Made by a program: the position numbers and the translations under genes. Source: Palsa-506 sp963836355 (GTDB lineage Bacteria; Actinomycetota; Actinomycetes; Streptosporangiales; Streptosporangiaceae). Taken from it: DNA of 64,000 bases. Below, piece by piece: positions 42,810-50,463 of this stretch (the stretch's first letter is position 1; the number at the start of each line of letters is the position of its first letter). Under the pieces are notes generated by a model, which did not search any database, was not told the DNA's origin, and saw nothing but the letters and a program-made list of their open reading frames with translations. The DNA is taken from assembly GCA_963836355.1 (NCBI GenBank), contig CAWIJO010000010.1:434001-498000 (forward strand), in the 5' to 3' direction.

Positions 42810-43130
42810 TCAGCGCGGCGGGTCCTCCCCGACGAGCCCGTCCACCGACTCCCGGATGAGATTCTGCGTGGCCGGGATCGGCGTCCCAGTCCACCGTGTC
42901 CCACTGGGCCCTCAGCTCCCGCCCGGCCAGCCGGCCGGAGAAGTACTCGTCCTCGACGAGGGCCAGGTGCTTGAGCAGCCCGCCCAGGGTCATCGCCGAG
43001 GCGCCGACCGTTGCCCCCAGGCCGGCCGCGTCCAGTCCTCCGCATTTCCACGCCAGGATCGCGCCTGGCGCTCCAGGGAGCCCAGCAGCGTGGCGGTCTC
43101 GTCACCCGCGACGGGAGGCTCCTCTGCCAC
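42810..43130 (-). pseudogene. Deleted and frameshifted DinB/DUF664 gene
   Basis: On the minus strand GTG 43130 reads AEEPPVAGDETATLLGSLER. The frame then changes to ILAWKCGGLDAAGLGATVGA then MTLGGLLKHLALVEDEYFSG and ELRAQWDTVDWDADP, the first half of a DUF664 (DinB-like) protein. It next jumps, out of frame, to LIRESVDGLVGEDPPR and a stop at 42810, which is the usual end of the family. The missing middle (about 50-70 residues) implies an internal deletion as well as an upstream indel. Confidence 0.7.
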
Positions 43131-43199
43131 GACCGCGATGGTAACGGCGAAGACCGACAAGCCGGGGAGGCGCCCAGCATGGTACGGCAAGATGGGCGC

Positions 43200-43514
43200 A
43201 TGATTGTCGTACACGTTCATGTGCGGGTCAGCCCGGAGCGCGTGGGGGATTTCCTGGCGGCGACGGTTGTCAATGCGCGGGCATCGCTGGCCGAGCCCGG
43301 CGTGCTGCGTTTCGACGTCCTGCAGGACGACGCCGATCCGGCGCACGTGATCCTGGCGGAGGTCTACGCGGACGCGGACGCGGCGGCGGCGCACAAGGCG
43401 ACCCCGCACTATGCGGCCTGGCGGGACGCGGTCGCGGAGATGATGGCGCGGCCGCGAGAGTCCACGAAGTTCTCCGCCGTCTTCCCGTCCGGGACGCGCG
43501 GCTGGGCGAGCTGA
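43200..43514 (+). CDS. Antibiotic biosynthesis monooxygenase (ABM) domain protein
   Basis: The 104-residue ferredoxin-like dimeric alpha+beta-barrel protein starts MIVVHVHVRVSPERVGDFLA (residues 1-20). It contains SLAEPGVLRFDVLQDDADPA (about 29) and ILAEVYADADAAAAHKATPH (about 52), the conserved pattern of putative quinol monooxygenases (YgiN/LsrG-like). It is probably a cofactor-free oxygenase or isomerase. It ends 5 bp before the iron-type alcohol dehydrogenase gene, so the two are likely one operon. Confidence 0.85.
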   Translation: MIVVHVHVRVSPERVGDFLAATVVNARASLAEPGVLRFDVLQDDADPAHVILAEVYADADAAAAHKATPHYAAWRDAVAEMMARPRESTKFSAVFPSGTRGWAS

Positions 43515-43519
43515 TCGCG

Positions 43520-44674
43520 GTGGCTGGGATGTCGTTCGAGTTTGCCACGGCCGGCCAGCTCATCGTGGGGCCCGGCCGGGCCGCCGAGCTGGCGTCGGTG
43601 CTGTCCGGGCTCGGGTCACGCGCGCTGGTGGTCACCGGCTCGCGGCCGGGCAGCCACGCCGGGCTGCTGGCCGGGCTGAGCCTGCCCGCCGCGGTCGTCA
43701 CGGCCGGCCGCGAGCCGACGACCGATTCGGCGCAGGCGGCGACCGCAGCGGCCCGCGAGCACGGCGCCGACGTGGTTGTCGCTGTCGGCGGCGGCAGCGT
43801 GATTGATCTGGGCAAGGCCGTGGCCATGCTGCTGGGCAACGGCGGGACCCCGCTGGACTACCTGGAAGTCATCGGCTCCGGCCGGAAGATCACCAGGCCT
43901 TCGGTCCCGCTGGTCGCGGTTCCCACTACCGCCGGCACCGGTGCTGAGGTGACCGCCAACGCCGTGCTCGCCTCGCCCGCCCACCGGGTCAAGGCCAGCC
44001 TGCGCAGCCCCCTGATGATCCCGCGGGCCGCGATCATCGACCCGCTGCTCACCCTCAGCTGCCCGCCGCCGGTCACCGCCGCCAGCGGCCTCGACGCCCT
44101 GACCCAGTGCCTGGAGCCCTTCGTCTCGGTCCGGGCGAACGCGCTGACCGACTGCCTCGCTGCGGCCGGGCTGCGGCACGCCGCCGCCGGGCTGCGCACC
44201 GCCTATGCCGACGGGACCGACATCCAGGCTCGCGGCGAGATGGCCCTGTGCAGCCTGCTGGGCGGGATGGCCCTGGCCAACGCGAAACTCGGCGCGGTGC
44301 ACGGGCTCGCCAGCGCCATCGGCGGAGCCGCGGACATACCGCACGGCGCCGCCTGCGCCGCGCTGCTCGCACCGGTCGCCGAGGCGAACGTCCGCGCGCT
44401 GCGATCCGCGCGGCCCGGCGGGTCGGCCCTGTCCCGGTACGCCGAGGCTGCCCGGCTGCTCACCGGCGACCCGGCCGCCACCATCGAGGACGGCATCGGC
44501 TGGATCCGCCAGACCGTCAGCCAGCTACGGATCCCCGGGCTGCGCGCGCTCGGCCTGCGACCGGAGGACCTCGGCGACGTCGCCGCCAGTGCGATGAAAG
44601 CCAGCAGCACCCAGGGCAACCCCGTCGCCCTGACCGAACATGCCCTGCACGCGATCCTCGCCGAAGCCGCCTGA
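43520..44674 (+). CDS. Iron-containing alcohol dehydrogenase/maleylacetate reductase-like
   Basis: This 384-residue group III dehydrogenase has an N-terminal Rossmann-like domain with VVVAVGGGSVIDLGKAVAML (about 92-111, GGGS motif) and VAVPTTAGTGAEVT (about 135), followed by the all-helical metal domain. Metal-binding His residues are in VHGLASAIGGAADIPHGAAC (about 260-279), a typical HxxxH-like pair, and the Asp of SGLDALTQCLEPFVS (about 194). It could reduce an aldehyde or maleylacetate; the ABM neighbour and absence of ring-cleavage genes leave this open. GTG 43520 or ATG 43529 may be the start. Confidence 0.85.
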   Translation: MAGMSFEFATAGQLIVGPGRAAELASVLSGLGSRALVVTGSRPGSHAGLLAGLSLPAAVVTAGREPTTDSAQAATAAAREHGADVVVAVGGGSVIDLGKAVAMLLGNGGTPLDYLEVIGSGRKITRPSVPLVAVPTTAGTGAEVTANAVLASPAHRVKASLRSPLMIPRAAIIDPLLTLSCPPPVTAASGLDALTQCLEPFVSVRANALTDCLAAAGLRHAAAGLRTAYADGTDIQARGEMALCSLLGGMALANAKLGAVHGLASAIGGAADIPHGAACAALLAPVAEANVRALRSARPGGSALSRYAEAARLLTGDPAATIEDGIGWIRQTVSQLRIPGLRALGLRPEDLGDVAASAMKASSTQGNPVALTEHALHAILAEAA

Positions 44675-44758
44675 CGCGGCGCTTCCGCAGCGGGCTGAGG
44701 ACCCGCCGACCCAGGGCTCGTGGGAGGAATTGCCGCGAGGCTGCGGCTGGCTCTGCGG

Positions 44759-46402
44759 TCAGCTGTAGCTCCGCAGCCGCGGCCACAGCTGCCCCCAGGG
44801 GCGGCGGGGCCCGGTGCACAAGTAGACGTGCCCGTCCCATTCCTGGTTGCGGATGCCGTACGGGTTGGACAGCGTGGCCACGACCCGCACGCCGGTGAAG
44901 AACTGCCGCAGGTATGCGCTGTTCCCGGTGCCGTCGACGGGCCCGGGCATGACGGCCACCACGGTGCTGGCGTGCGGGTTGCCCGGCCCCCACCACCAGT
45001 AGGTGTTATGCCCGCTCACGGCCTCCGGCAGGCCCGTCCCCCGGCCCAGCTCGTTGATGGCGCTGGCCTCGCCATAGTTGGCGGCGAAGATCTCCGCGTC
45101 GGCCCGCTGCCGGGGCGGCAGGGAGGTCCAGACCGTGCGGACGGTGCTGACAAGCTGGGGCCAGCCGACGGACTCGGCTAGTTCCGGGTTTACCTTGGAT
45201 GTCCCGATGTCGGCGGGGGGTAGCACCGGCAAGACGATCGGCAGGACCACAGCGGTCGCGAGGGCGGTCGCCAGCATGACATTGCGCATCCGGCCTGGCC
45301 GGGCTTGCAGCCATCCGTCGACGGCCACGGCACCGGCCGCGAGAAGGTAGACGTACGCCCCGGCCAGGTAGTAGATCTTCGCGCCGGCGGTGAGCGCGAA
45401 GAATACGAACAGCAGCCCGTACGCCCATGCCAGCGCCCGCCGCAGCGGGCGCTCGGAACGCCACAGGAAGCGCAGCCCGGCCACCCAGACCCACAGCAGG
45501 ACCAGGCTTGCCATCAGCAGCTGGCCGATAATCCAGCTGCTGATGTTGCCGAGACCGCCGTTCTCCTGGTTCAGCGTCCGGCTCATGGCGATCGTCGCCC
45601 ACTGGTGCTGTGCCTGCCACCAGATGTCGGGAATGGTGAAGGCCGCCGCGATCACGGCGCCGGCCGCGAGCCAGCGGTTCAGGACAGCCCGCCGGCCGCC
45701 GCTGAGCAGGGCGCCGATGAACAACGCGACGGCGAAGAAGCCCACGCTGTGCTTGTTGGCCAGCCCGAGGCCGAGGACCATGCCACCGGCCAGCCACCAG
45801 CGGGTGTCGCCGGTCCGCCCGATCCGCGTGACGATCAGCGCCAGCCCCGCCCATGCCAGCATGTCGAAGGCCGTCGGCCCGGCCAGGTGATCGGCCGCCA
45901 GCAGGACCGGCATCGTGGCGACCGCGATCGCGGCAAGCAGCTGAGCCCGCCGGCCGCCGCCGAACTCGCGGGCGGTCAGCCCGCTGACCACTACCGTGGC
46001 CCACGCCGCCAGCGCGGGCCACGTCCGCAGCCCGGCGAGCGACAAGCCGAACAGCTTGAGTGCCGCCCACGCCAGCAGCGGCGTCAGCACCGGCTGATCA
46101 ACATAGCTGGCCTGCAGGTGCTGGGCGCAGGCCAGGAAGTACATCTCGTCGCGGTGAAAGCCGTACCGCGCCGATAAAGCCATCAGTACGGCGAAAACGA
46201 GGCCGCCCACGGCGATCACCCGCCGGTCGAAAGGGCTGGTGCCAGTCACTGGGACAGCGACACCCGCGCCCGTCCCGGACTGGCGTCCGGTAACCAGGCC
46301 GGCTGCCCGGCCTTGCTGCTGGGCAGGCCCCCGGGACGAGGGTCCGCCCCGCCCGATGCCCAGCGTCCGCCCGCCGATCCTCGCCGCGTTCCGCCAGGTC
46401 AT
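44759..46402 (-). CDS. GT39/ArnT-like membrane glycosyltransferase
   Basis: This 547-residue protein has about ten to twelve membrane helices, after a disordered basic N-terminus (1-58). The first extracytoplasmic loop has SARYGFHRDEMYFLACAQHL (about 80-99), with the acidic pair of GT-C enzymes, then YVDQPVLTPLLAW (about 102), a conserved pattern of the ArnT/PMT relatives in actinobacteria. The C-terminal 130 residues form an outer domain (EIFAANYGEASAINELGRGT). It would transfer a sugar from a polyprenyl donor. It is divergent from the SPFH gene. Confidence 0.85.
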   Translation of the reverse strand: MTWRNAARIGGRTLGIGRGGPSSRGPAQQQGRAAGLVTGRQSGTGAGVAVPVTGTSPFDRRVIAVGGLVFAVLMALSARYGFHRDEMYFLACAQHLQASYVDQPVLTPLLAWAALKLFGLSLAGLRTWPALAAWATVVVSGLTAREFGGGRRAQLLAAIAVATMPVLLAADHLAGPTAFDMLAWAGLALIVTRIGRTGDTRWWLAGGMVLGLGLANKHSVGFFAVALFIGALLSGGRRAVLNRWLAAGAVIAAAFTIPDIWWQAQHQWATIAMSRTLNQENGGLGNISSWIIGQLLMASLVLLWVWVAGLRFLWRSERPLRRALAWAYGLLFVFFALTAGAKIYYLAGAYVYLLAAGAVAVDGWLQARPGRMRNVMLATALATAVVLPIVLPVLPPADIGTSKVNPELAESVGWPQLVSTVRTVWTSLPPRQRADAEIFAANYGEASAINELGRGTGLPEAVSGHNTYWWWGPGNPHASTVVAVMPGPVDGTGNSAYLRQFFTGVRVVATLSNPYGIRNQEWDGHVYLCTGPRRPWGQLWPRLRSYS

Positions 46403-46451
46403 TGCCCGCCTCCGAGCAGCCGGCCCGCCGGCCTGAACCGGCGCGGCGGCC

Positions 46452-46479
46452 TTGTCGAAAAAATAGATATCAATATGCT
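46452..46479 (+). promoter_or_regulatory. Sigma-70-type promoter for the SPFH operon
   Basis: TTGTCG (46452-46457) and TATGCT (46474-46479), spaced by 16 bp, lie in an AT-rich island (gaaaaaatagatatcaatat) in otherwise GC-rich DNA, about 40 bp before ATG 46521. GAGGAGG at 46508-46514 is the ribosome-binding site. Confidence 0.55.
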
Positions 46480-46520
46480 AGACTCGCGTTATCGGGTCCG
46501 TCAAGCAGAGGAGGCGCCAG

Positions 46521-47447
46521 ATGAGTACCCAGGATGCAGCCGCACCAGGGCTTGAACTGCCAAGCAGGCAGCTGACCGAGTGCGCGGCCAGGTTCCTGCC
46601 CGGCGTGCGCCTGCTGGTGGCAGGCACCGTCCTGCTGCTAGCCGGGGTAGCGCTTCTCGTGGTGGCAGGTCACCAGAGCCACGGCGCCGCCGCGGGGCTG
46701 ATCCTGCTCTGCGTCATTATCTTCATCGCCAGCGCCCTCGCGCTGCGAGGTCTCACCGCTGTCGTCCCCGGGCAGGCACGCGTCGTCCAGCTGTTCGGCA
46801 GGTATCGCGGCACCATCCGCGACCCGGGCTTGCAGTGGGTGAACCCGTTTACCCGCCGCATCGCGGTCTCCACCAGGATCCGCAACCAGGAATCGGCGCA
46901 GGCCAAGGTCAACGACGCCGACGGCAACCCGATCGAGATCGCCGCCGTAGTCGTCTGGCAGGTCGCCGACACCGCCAGCGCCGTCTACTCCGTCGACGAC
47001 TTCACGGCATTCGTCACCATCCAGACCGAAACCGCCGTCCGGCACATCGCCTCCAGCTACCCCTACGACAACCGGGGCAGCGGCGCGCTGTCGCTGCGCG
47101 ACAACGCCGAAGAGATCACCAGGCAGCTCTCCGCCGAGATCACCGCACGAGTCGCCCCGGCCGGCGTGCACATCATCGAGTCCCGCCTGACCCGGCTGTC
47201 GTATGCCCCGGAGATCGCCCAGGCCATGCTGCGCCAGCAGCAGGCAAGTGCCGTGGTCGGCGCACGGCAGCGGATCGTCGAGGGTGCCGTGGGCATGGTC
47301 CAGCTAGCCCTGGAGCGGCTGCAGGAAGAGGGCGTCGTCGAGCTGGATGAAGAACGCAAGGCCACCATGGTCTCCAACCTGCTCGTGGTCTTGTGCAGCG
47401 AGCAGGCCACCCAGCCAGTCGTCAATACCGGCACCCTCTACCAGTGA
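46521..47447 (+). CDS. SPFH/band-7 domain membrane protein
   Basis: The 308-residue protein has two membrane helices (LLVAGTVLLLAGVALLVVAG, and GLILLCVIIFIASALALRGL, about residues 32-75) and a cytosolic SPFH domain (about 80-270). The domain opens VVPGQARVVQLFGRYRGTIR then GLQWVNPFTRRIAVSTRI, and includes NPIEIAAVVVWQVADTASAV. Such proteins scaffold membrane microdomains. A helical segment follows (AQAMLRQQQASAVVGARQRI). It lies 19 bp before a small RHH-like gene, a pairing seen in other actinobacteria. Confidence 0.9.
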   Translation: MSTQDAAAPGLELPSRQLTECAARFLPGVRLLVAGTVLLLAGVALLVVAGHQSHGAAAGLILLCVIIFIASALALRGLTAVVPGQARVVQLFGRYRGTIRDPGLQWVNPFTRRIAVSTRIRNQESAQAKVNDADGNPIEIAAVVVWQVADTASAVYSVDDFTAFVTIQTETAVRHIASSYPYDNRGSGALSLRDNAEEITRQLSAEITARVAPAGVHIIESRLTRLSYAPEIAQAMLRQQQASAVVGARQRIVEGAVGMVQLALERLQEEGVVELDEERKATMVSNLLVVLCSEQATQPVVNTGTLYQ

Positions 47448-47466
47448 CCCCGGGCACGGAACCGCG

Positions 47467-47712
47467 GTGACCGAGCGCAAAAGCGTCCTGCTCCGGCTGG
47501 ACCCCGCCGTCCACGACGCCCTGGCCCGATGGGCCGCCGACGAACTTCGCAGCACCAACGCCCAGATCGAATACCTTCTGCGCCGCGCCCTCACCGACGC
47601 CGGACGCCACCCCGCCCACGCCGGACGGATGCGCCCCCGCGGCCGCCCCCCTGCCGCCCCCGGCCCAGACCAGACCAGCCAGCCGGCACCCAGCAGCAAT
47701 CCGCACAGCTAG
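47467..47712 (+). CDS. Small ribbon-helix-helix-like protein linked to the SPFH gene
   Basis: The 81-residue product starts at GTG 47467. ERKSVLLRLDPAVHDALARW and NAQIEYLLRRALTDAGR (about 3-47) form one strand and two helices like Arc/MetJ (HicB/antitoxin type) DNA-binding proteins; the rest is a disordered Pro/Arg/Gln tail. It may regulate the operon by autorepression or bind the SPFH partner. No toxin gene is adjacent, so I do not call it an antitoxin. Confidence 0.75.
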   Translation: MTERKSVLLRLDPAVHDALARWAADELRSTNAQIEYLLRRALTDAGRHPAHAGRMRPRGRPPAAPGPDQTSQPAPSSNPHS

Positions 47713-47726
47713 CACAAGATCAGCCA

Positions 47727-48250
47727 GCTGGGGTAGCCGCTCTGCGGGCGGCGGCCTTGAGGGCGCTCACGGGGATCCACCCGTGGTGGGTCCACATGAT
47801 CTTGCCCGAGGCGGAGGTGAGCACGAACCACGGCTGATCGCGGACGCCGTACCCATCGGCCAGCCTACCCGCCGGGTCCAGGGCAACCGGGTAGCCCAGC
47901 GGGCGGCCCAGCCGCCGGAGGTAGGACCTCGCCGCATCGGGGGATGGCTCGGTGGTCGCCTCGTCCACGGCAACGAGATGCGGCAGCTTGCCGTGTCGTG
48001 CCGCCCGCGCGTACCTGCTGAGGGCGGTGAGCCGGGCGCGCAGGCCGGAGGTCTCGGCCAGCCAGGTGGCGAAGAACAGGACGAATCGGGGCCGGCCGGG
48101 GCCCAGGGTGACCGTCCCGGAAGGAACCGCGTCCAGCCTGGCCCGCGCGGTCGGGGCAAGCCCGCCGATATGCGCCAAAGAGCGCTGGCTGGCCAGTTTC
48201 GGATGGCCGGGCAGCTCAGCTGCGGGAGCGGGCCGGTGAGGAAGTCCCAC
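47727..48250 (-). pseudogene. C-terminal redoxin part of a deleted SCO/redoxin gene
   Basis: This frame gives ELPGHPKLASQRSLAHIGG then APTARARLDAVPSGTVTLGP and FVLFFATWLAETSGLRARLT, with DQPWFVLTSASGKIMWTHHG near the end. It is the C-terminal thioredoxin-like half of two-domain SCO family proteins. The FATW line lacks the CxxC of true thioredoxins, as in relatives. It is joined out of frame to the SCO half at about 48230, and the segment that normally connects them (about 80 residues) is absent, so the whole gene is inactive although this fragment is open from 48250 to the stop at about 47720-47727. Confidence 0.65.
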
Positions 48251-48640
48251 TTGCTGACCATGCCATGGGCGCGGGAGTAGGCCATCACGTCCTGCCTTGC
48301 GGTGCCCTCAGGATTCGCGTCGATGCCGAGCAGCTGCACCTGGTCCGCGGCGGCGCCGAGCAGTTCCCTGGCTTCCAGCATGCTGGCCGTGGTCAGCGGG
48401 CATACCGTCGTGCACTGCGAGTCGGTGAACGCCAGGATGACGACCTTGCCCCGGAACTGGCGCAACGACATCGGCTGGCCGAACTGGTTGACCAGCCGGA
48501 AGTCCGGCGCCAGTGCCGAGCCCGGCGTGCTGCCCGGGTCCAGGTCCGGGTTGGCCGCGGCCGCCCGCGCCTTGAGCGCGACGCGGCGAGCCTGGCCGGC
48601 GGCCAGCTCGCACGTTGGCGAGCTGGCGCGGGTGGCCGAA
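48225..48640 (-). pseudogene. N-terminal SCO/peroxiredoxin part of the deleted gene
   Basis: The fragment reads APDFRLVNQFGQPMSLRQFR then GKVVILAFTDSQCTTVCPLT, with the SCO-type CxxxC copper/redox motif, then LLGIDANPEGTARQDVMAYS and MVSKWDFLTGPLPQL, where it breaks off. Its own N-terminus (signal or membrane helix) is missing. Upstream it runs directly into the end of a HAAS-domain gene (KARAAAANPDLDPGS). Two deletions therefore bracket it. Confidence 0.65.
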
Positions 48641-48844
48641 TTCCCGGATGGCTGCCTGGGCGGCCGTATCGTCGGTGAGCCCGGCGGAGCGGTACGCGTC
48701 GATGGCGTCAAGGAGGCCGCCGCGGAGCTCGGCCACGATGTCCCGGCCGGCCCGCGCCGTGCCTGGCAGCATGGCGGCGACCTCGGCCAGGTAAGACTCT
48801 ATCGGCTGCGGCGCGCCCGGCTGCGGCGGCGCTCCGGCGGTCAT
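48640..48844 (-). pseudogene. Truncated HAAS/permease-prefix domain gene after padR
   Basis: ATG 48844 overlaps the padR stop (48841). The product reads PIESYLAEVAAMLPGTARAG then RDIVAELRGGLLDAIDAYRS and TAAQAAIREFGHPRQLANVR, the HAAS signalling domain usually encoded after padR and followed by membrane helices. Here the frame changes (ELAAGQARRVAL appears in another register at about 48600) and the membrane part is gone, replaced by the SCO fragment. Confidence 0.65.
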
Positions 48845-49179
48845 GACGTCACCGGCCGGGGCGCGGGCTCCAGCAGGGCGGTGACGGCGGCGGAGAACTC
48901 CCGCCATGTTCCCCGTTCGGCATCCAGCATGCGCCGGCCGGCCGCGGTCAGCTGGTAGACGCGGCGCCGCCGGCCGCCAGCCTCCGACCAGGTACCCTGC
49001 ATCAGGCCGGCCCGCTCCAGGCGGCGCAGGGCCGGGTAGATGGTGCCGGTCGGCAGATCGAACTGGCCGCCGCTGCCGGCTCGCAGCGCTTCCATTATCG
49101 CGTACCCGTGGCGCGGGCCTGCCTCCAGCGAAGCGAGCAGCATGCCGTCCAGGTGACCCTTCAGCGTTTCCGCCCTCAT
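48841..49179 (-). CDS. PadR-family transcriptional regulator
   Basis: The 112-residue winged-helix protein has LKGHLDGMLLASLEAGPRHG (about 5-24), then YAIMEALRAGSGGQFDLPTG and TIYPALRRLERAGLMQGTWS (recognition helix and wing), the classic PadR pattern. In this family the regulator often represses a membrane protein gene cotranscribed with it, and ABC exporters. Two palindromes lie just upstream of its start (49182-49194 and 49208-49220), consistent with autorepression and control of the divergent ABC exporter. Confidence 0.9.
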   Translation of the reverse strand: MRAETLKGHLDGMLLASLEAGPRHGYAIMEALRAGSGGQFDLPTGTIYPALRRLERAGLMQGTWSEAGGRRRRVYQLTAAGRRMLDAERGTWREFSAAVTALLEPAPRPVTS

Positions 49180-49181
49180 AG

Positions 49182-49194
49182 GTAGTCATGCTAC
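49182..49194. promoter_or_regulatory. PadR-type operator half 1
   Basis: GTAGTCATGCTAC, a palindrome of GTAG/CTAC arms, 3 bp upstream of the padR ATG. Confidence 0.55.
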
Positions 49195-49207
49195 TCTCCG
49201 ACAATAA

Positions 49208-49220
49208 GTAGTGTCACTAC
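49208..49220. promoter_or_regulatory. PadR-type operator half 2
   Basis: GTAGTGTCACTAC, a perfect 13-bp palindrome sharing its arms with the site at 49182, centre-to-centre distance 26 bp, which puts both on one DNA face. Confidence 0.6.
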
Positions 49221-49452
49221 CTGCGAATCCAGTTCGGCTAAAAGACCTGCTGGCCGGAAGGCTACTCTGCGGAAGGAGGTCCTTGATCTACGGCGGGTTC
49301 ATTCCGGCGAATGGGAGCGTGCATTCCGCATCTTTGACTTGCTTATATAGGGGCTTAAGTCCCTTCCCGGTCATGCCCGGAGCGGTGAGGATGGGCCGCG
49401 GAGGCCAATCCTTCAGGTTGCTGGAATTGGCCGGACCGGAGGTGGCGGCAGG

Positions 49453-50463
49453 ATGACATCGCCGGAGGTTCAGCCGACTGTCCAGCACCTGGACCCGGTC
49501 GAGGCTGGCCATTCGGGCAGGCTTGCGGTGGATGTTCGTGGCCTGGAGAAGTCCTACTCGGGCGTGCAGGCAGTCCGGGGCGTCGATCTTGCGATTCGGG
49601 TAGGCGAGGTGTTCGCGCTGCTCGGTCCTAACGGGGCGGGCAAGACCACCACAGTCGAGATTCTCGAGGGTTACCGGACCCGGGACCGTGGCGAGGTCAG
49701 CGTTCTCGGCGTGGATCCGGGGCGTCACCGGGCCAGGCTGAAGCGCCGCATGGGGATCGTGCTGCAGTCCACGGGCATCGACCGGTACCTCACCGTGCGC
49801 GAGACGATCGCCATGTATGCCACCTTCTACCCGCACCCGCGGCCGGTGGACGAGGTAATCCAGCTGGTCGGCCTCATGGCGAAGAGCAATGTCCGGGTGC
49901 TCAAGCTCTCCGGGGGCCAGCAGCGGCGGCTGGACGTCGCGATTGCCCTGGTCGGCAATCCAGAACTGCTGTTCCTCGACGAGCCGACCACCGGTTTCGA
50001 CCCCTCGGCCCGGCACGAGGCCTGGGAAGTGATCAAGAACCTCGCATCGCTCGGCATGACAGTACTGCTCACCACGCACTACATGGACGAGGCGCAATTC
50101 CTCGCCGACCGGGTCGCGGTGATCGCGGCTGGCCAGATCGTGGCCGAGGGCACGCCTGCCACGCTCGGCGACCGTGAGCTGGCCACGGCGCGGATCCGGT
50201 ACCGCGCCCCGGCTGGCGCGACTCCCCCGGAAAGCCTGTCCGCCCCGCCAGGACCGGATGGTTACATCGAGATCACACCCGATGACGTCGTCCAAGCCCT
50301 GCACCAGCTCACTGGCTGGGCCATCGATCACCGGGCCCACCTCGACGGGCTGCAGGTGCTAAGGCCGTCCCTGGAGGACATCTACCTCTCGCTCACCGGC
50401 CCGCCGTCCGGCCAGCACGGCCAGCCTGCCCCAGCCGGGAAGCAGACAGGACGCACGGCATGA
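49453..50463 (+). CDS. ABC transporter ATP-binding protein (drug/daunorubicin-resistance type)
   Basis: The 336-residue nucleotide-binding subunit shows Walker A LLGPNGAGKTTTVEILEGYR (about residues 56-75), Q-loop VLQSTG, signature LKLSGGQQRRLDVAIALVGN (about 153), and Walker B LLFLDEPTTGFDPSARHEAW (about 176). The C-terminal 90 residues match the DrrA-type extension. It is coupled to the permease (ATGA, 50460-50463). The ATG at 49453 follows GGAGGTGGCAGG. The pair probably exports a drug, lipid or peptide. Confidence 0.93.
   Translation: MTSPEVQPTVQHLDPVEAGHSGRLAVDVRGLEKSYSGVQAVRGVDLAIRVGEVFALLGPNGAGKTTTVEILEGYRTRDRGEVSVLGVDPGRHRARLKRRMGIVLQSTGIDRYLTVRETIAMYATFYPHPRPVDEVIQLVGLMAKSNVRVLKLSGGQQRRLDVAIALVGNPELLFLDEPTTGFDPSARHEAWEVIKNLASLGMTVLLTTHYMDEAQFLADRVAVIAAGQIVAEGTPATLGDRELATARIRYRAPAGATPPESLSAPPGPDGYIEITPDDVVQALHQLTGWAIDHRAHLDGLQVLRPSLEDIYLSLTGPPSGQHGQPAPAGKQTGRTA

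Noticed and set aside
47467..47712. Toxin-antitoxin module
   Set aside because: The small RHH-like gene has no toxin partner; the adjacent gene is an SPFH protein.
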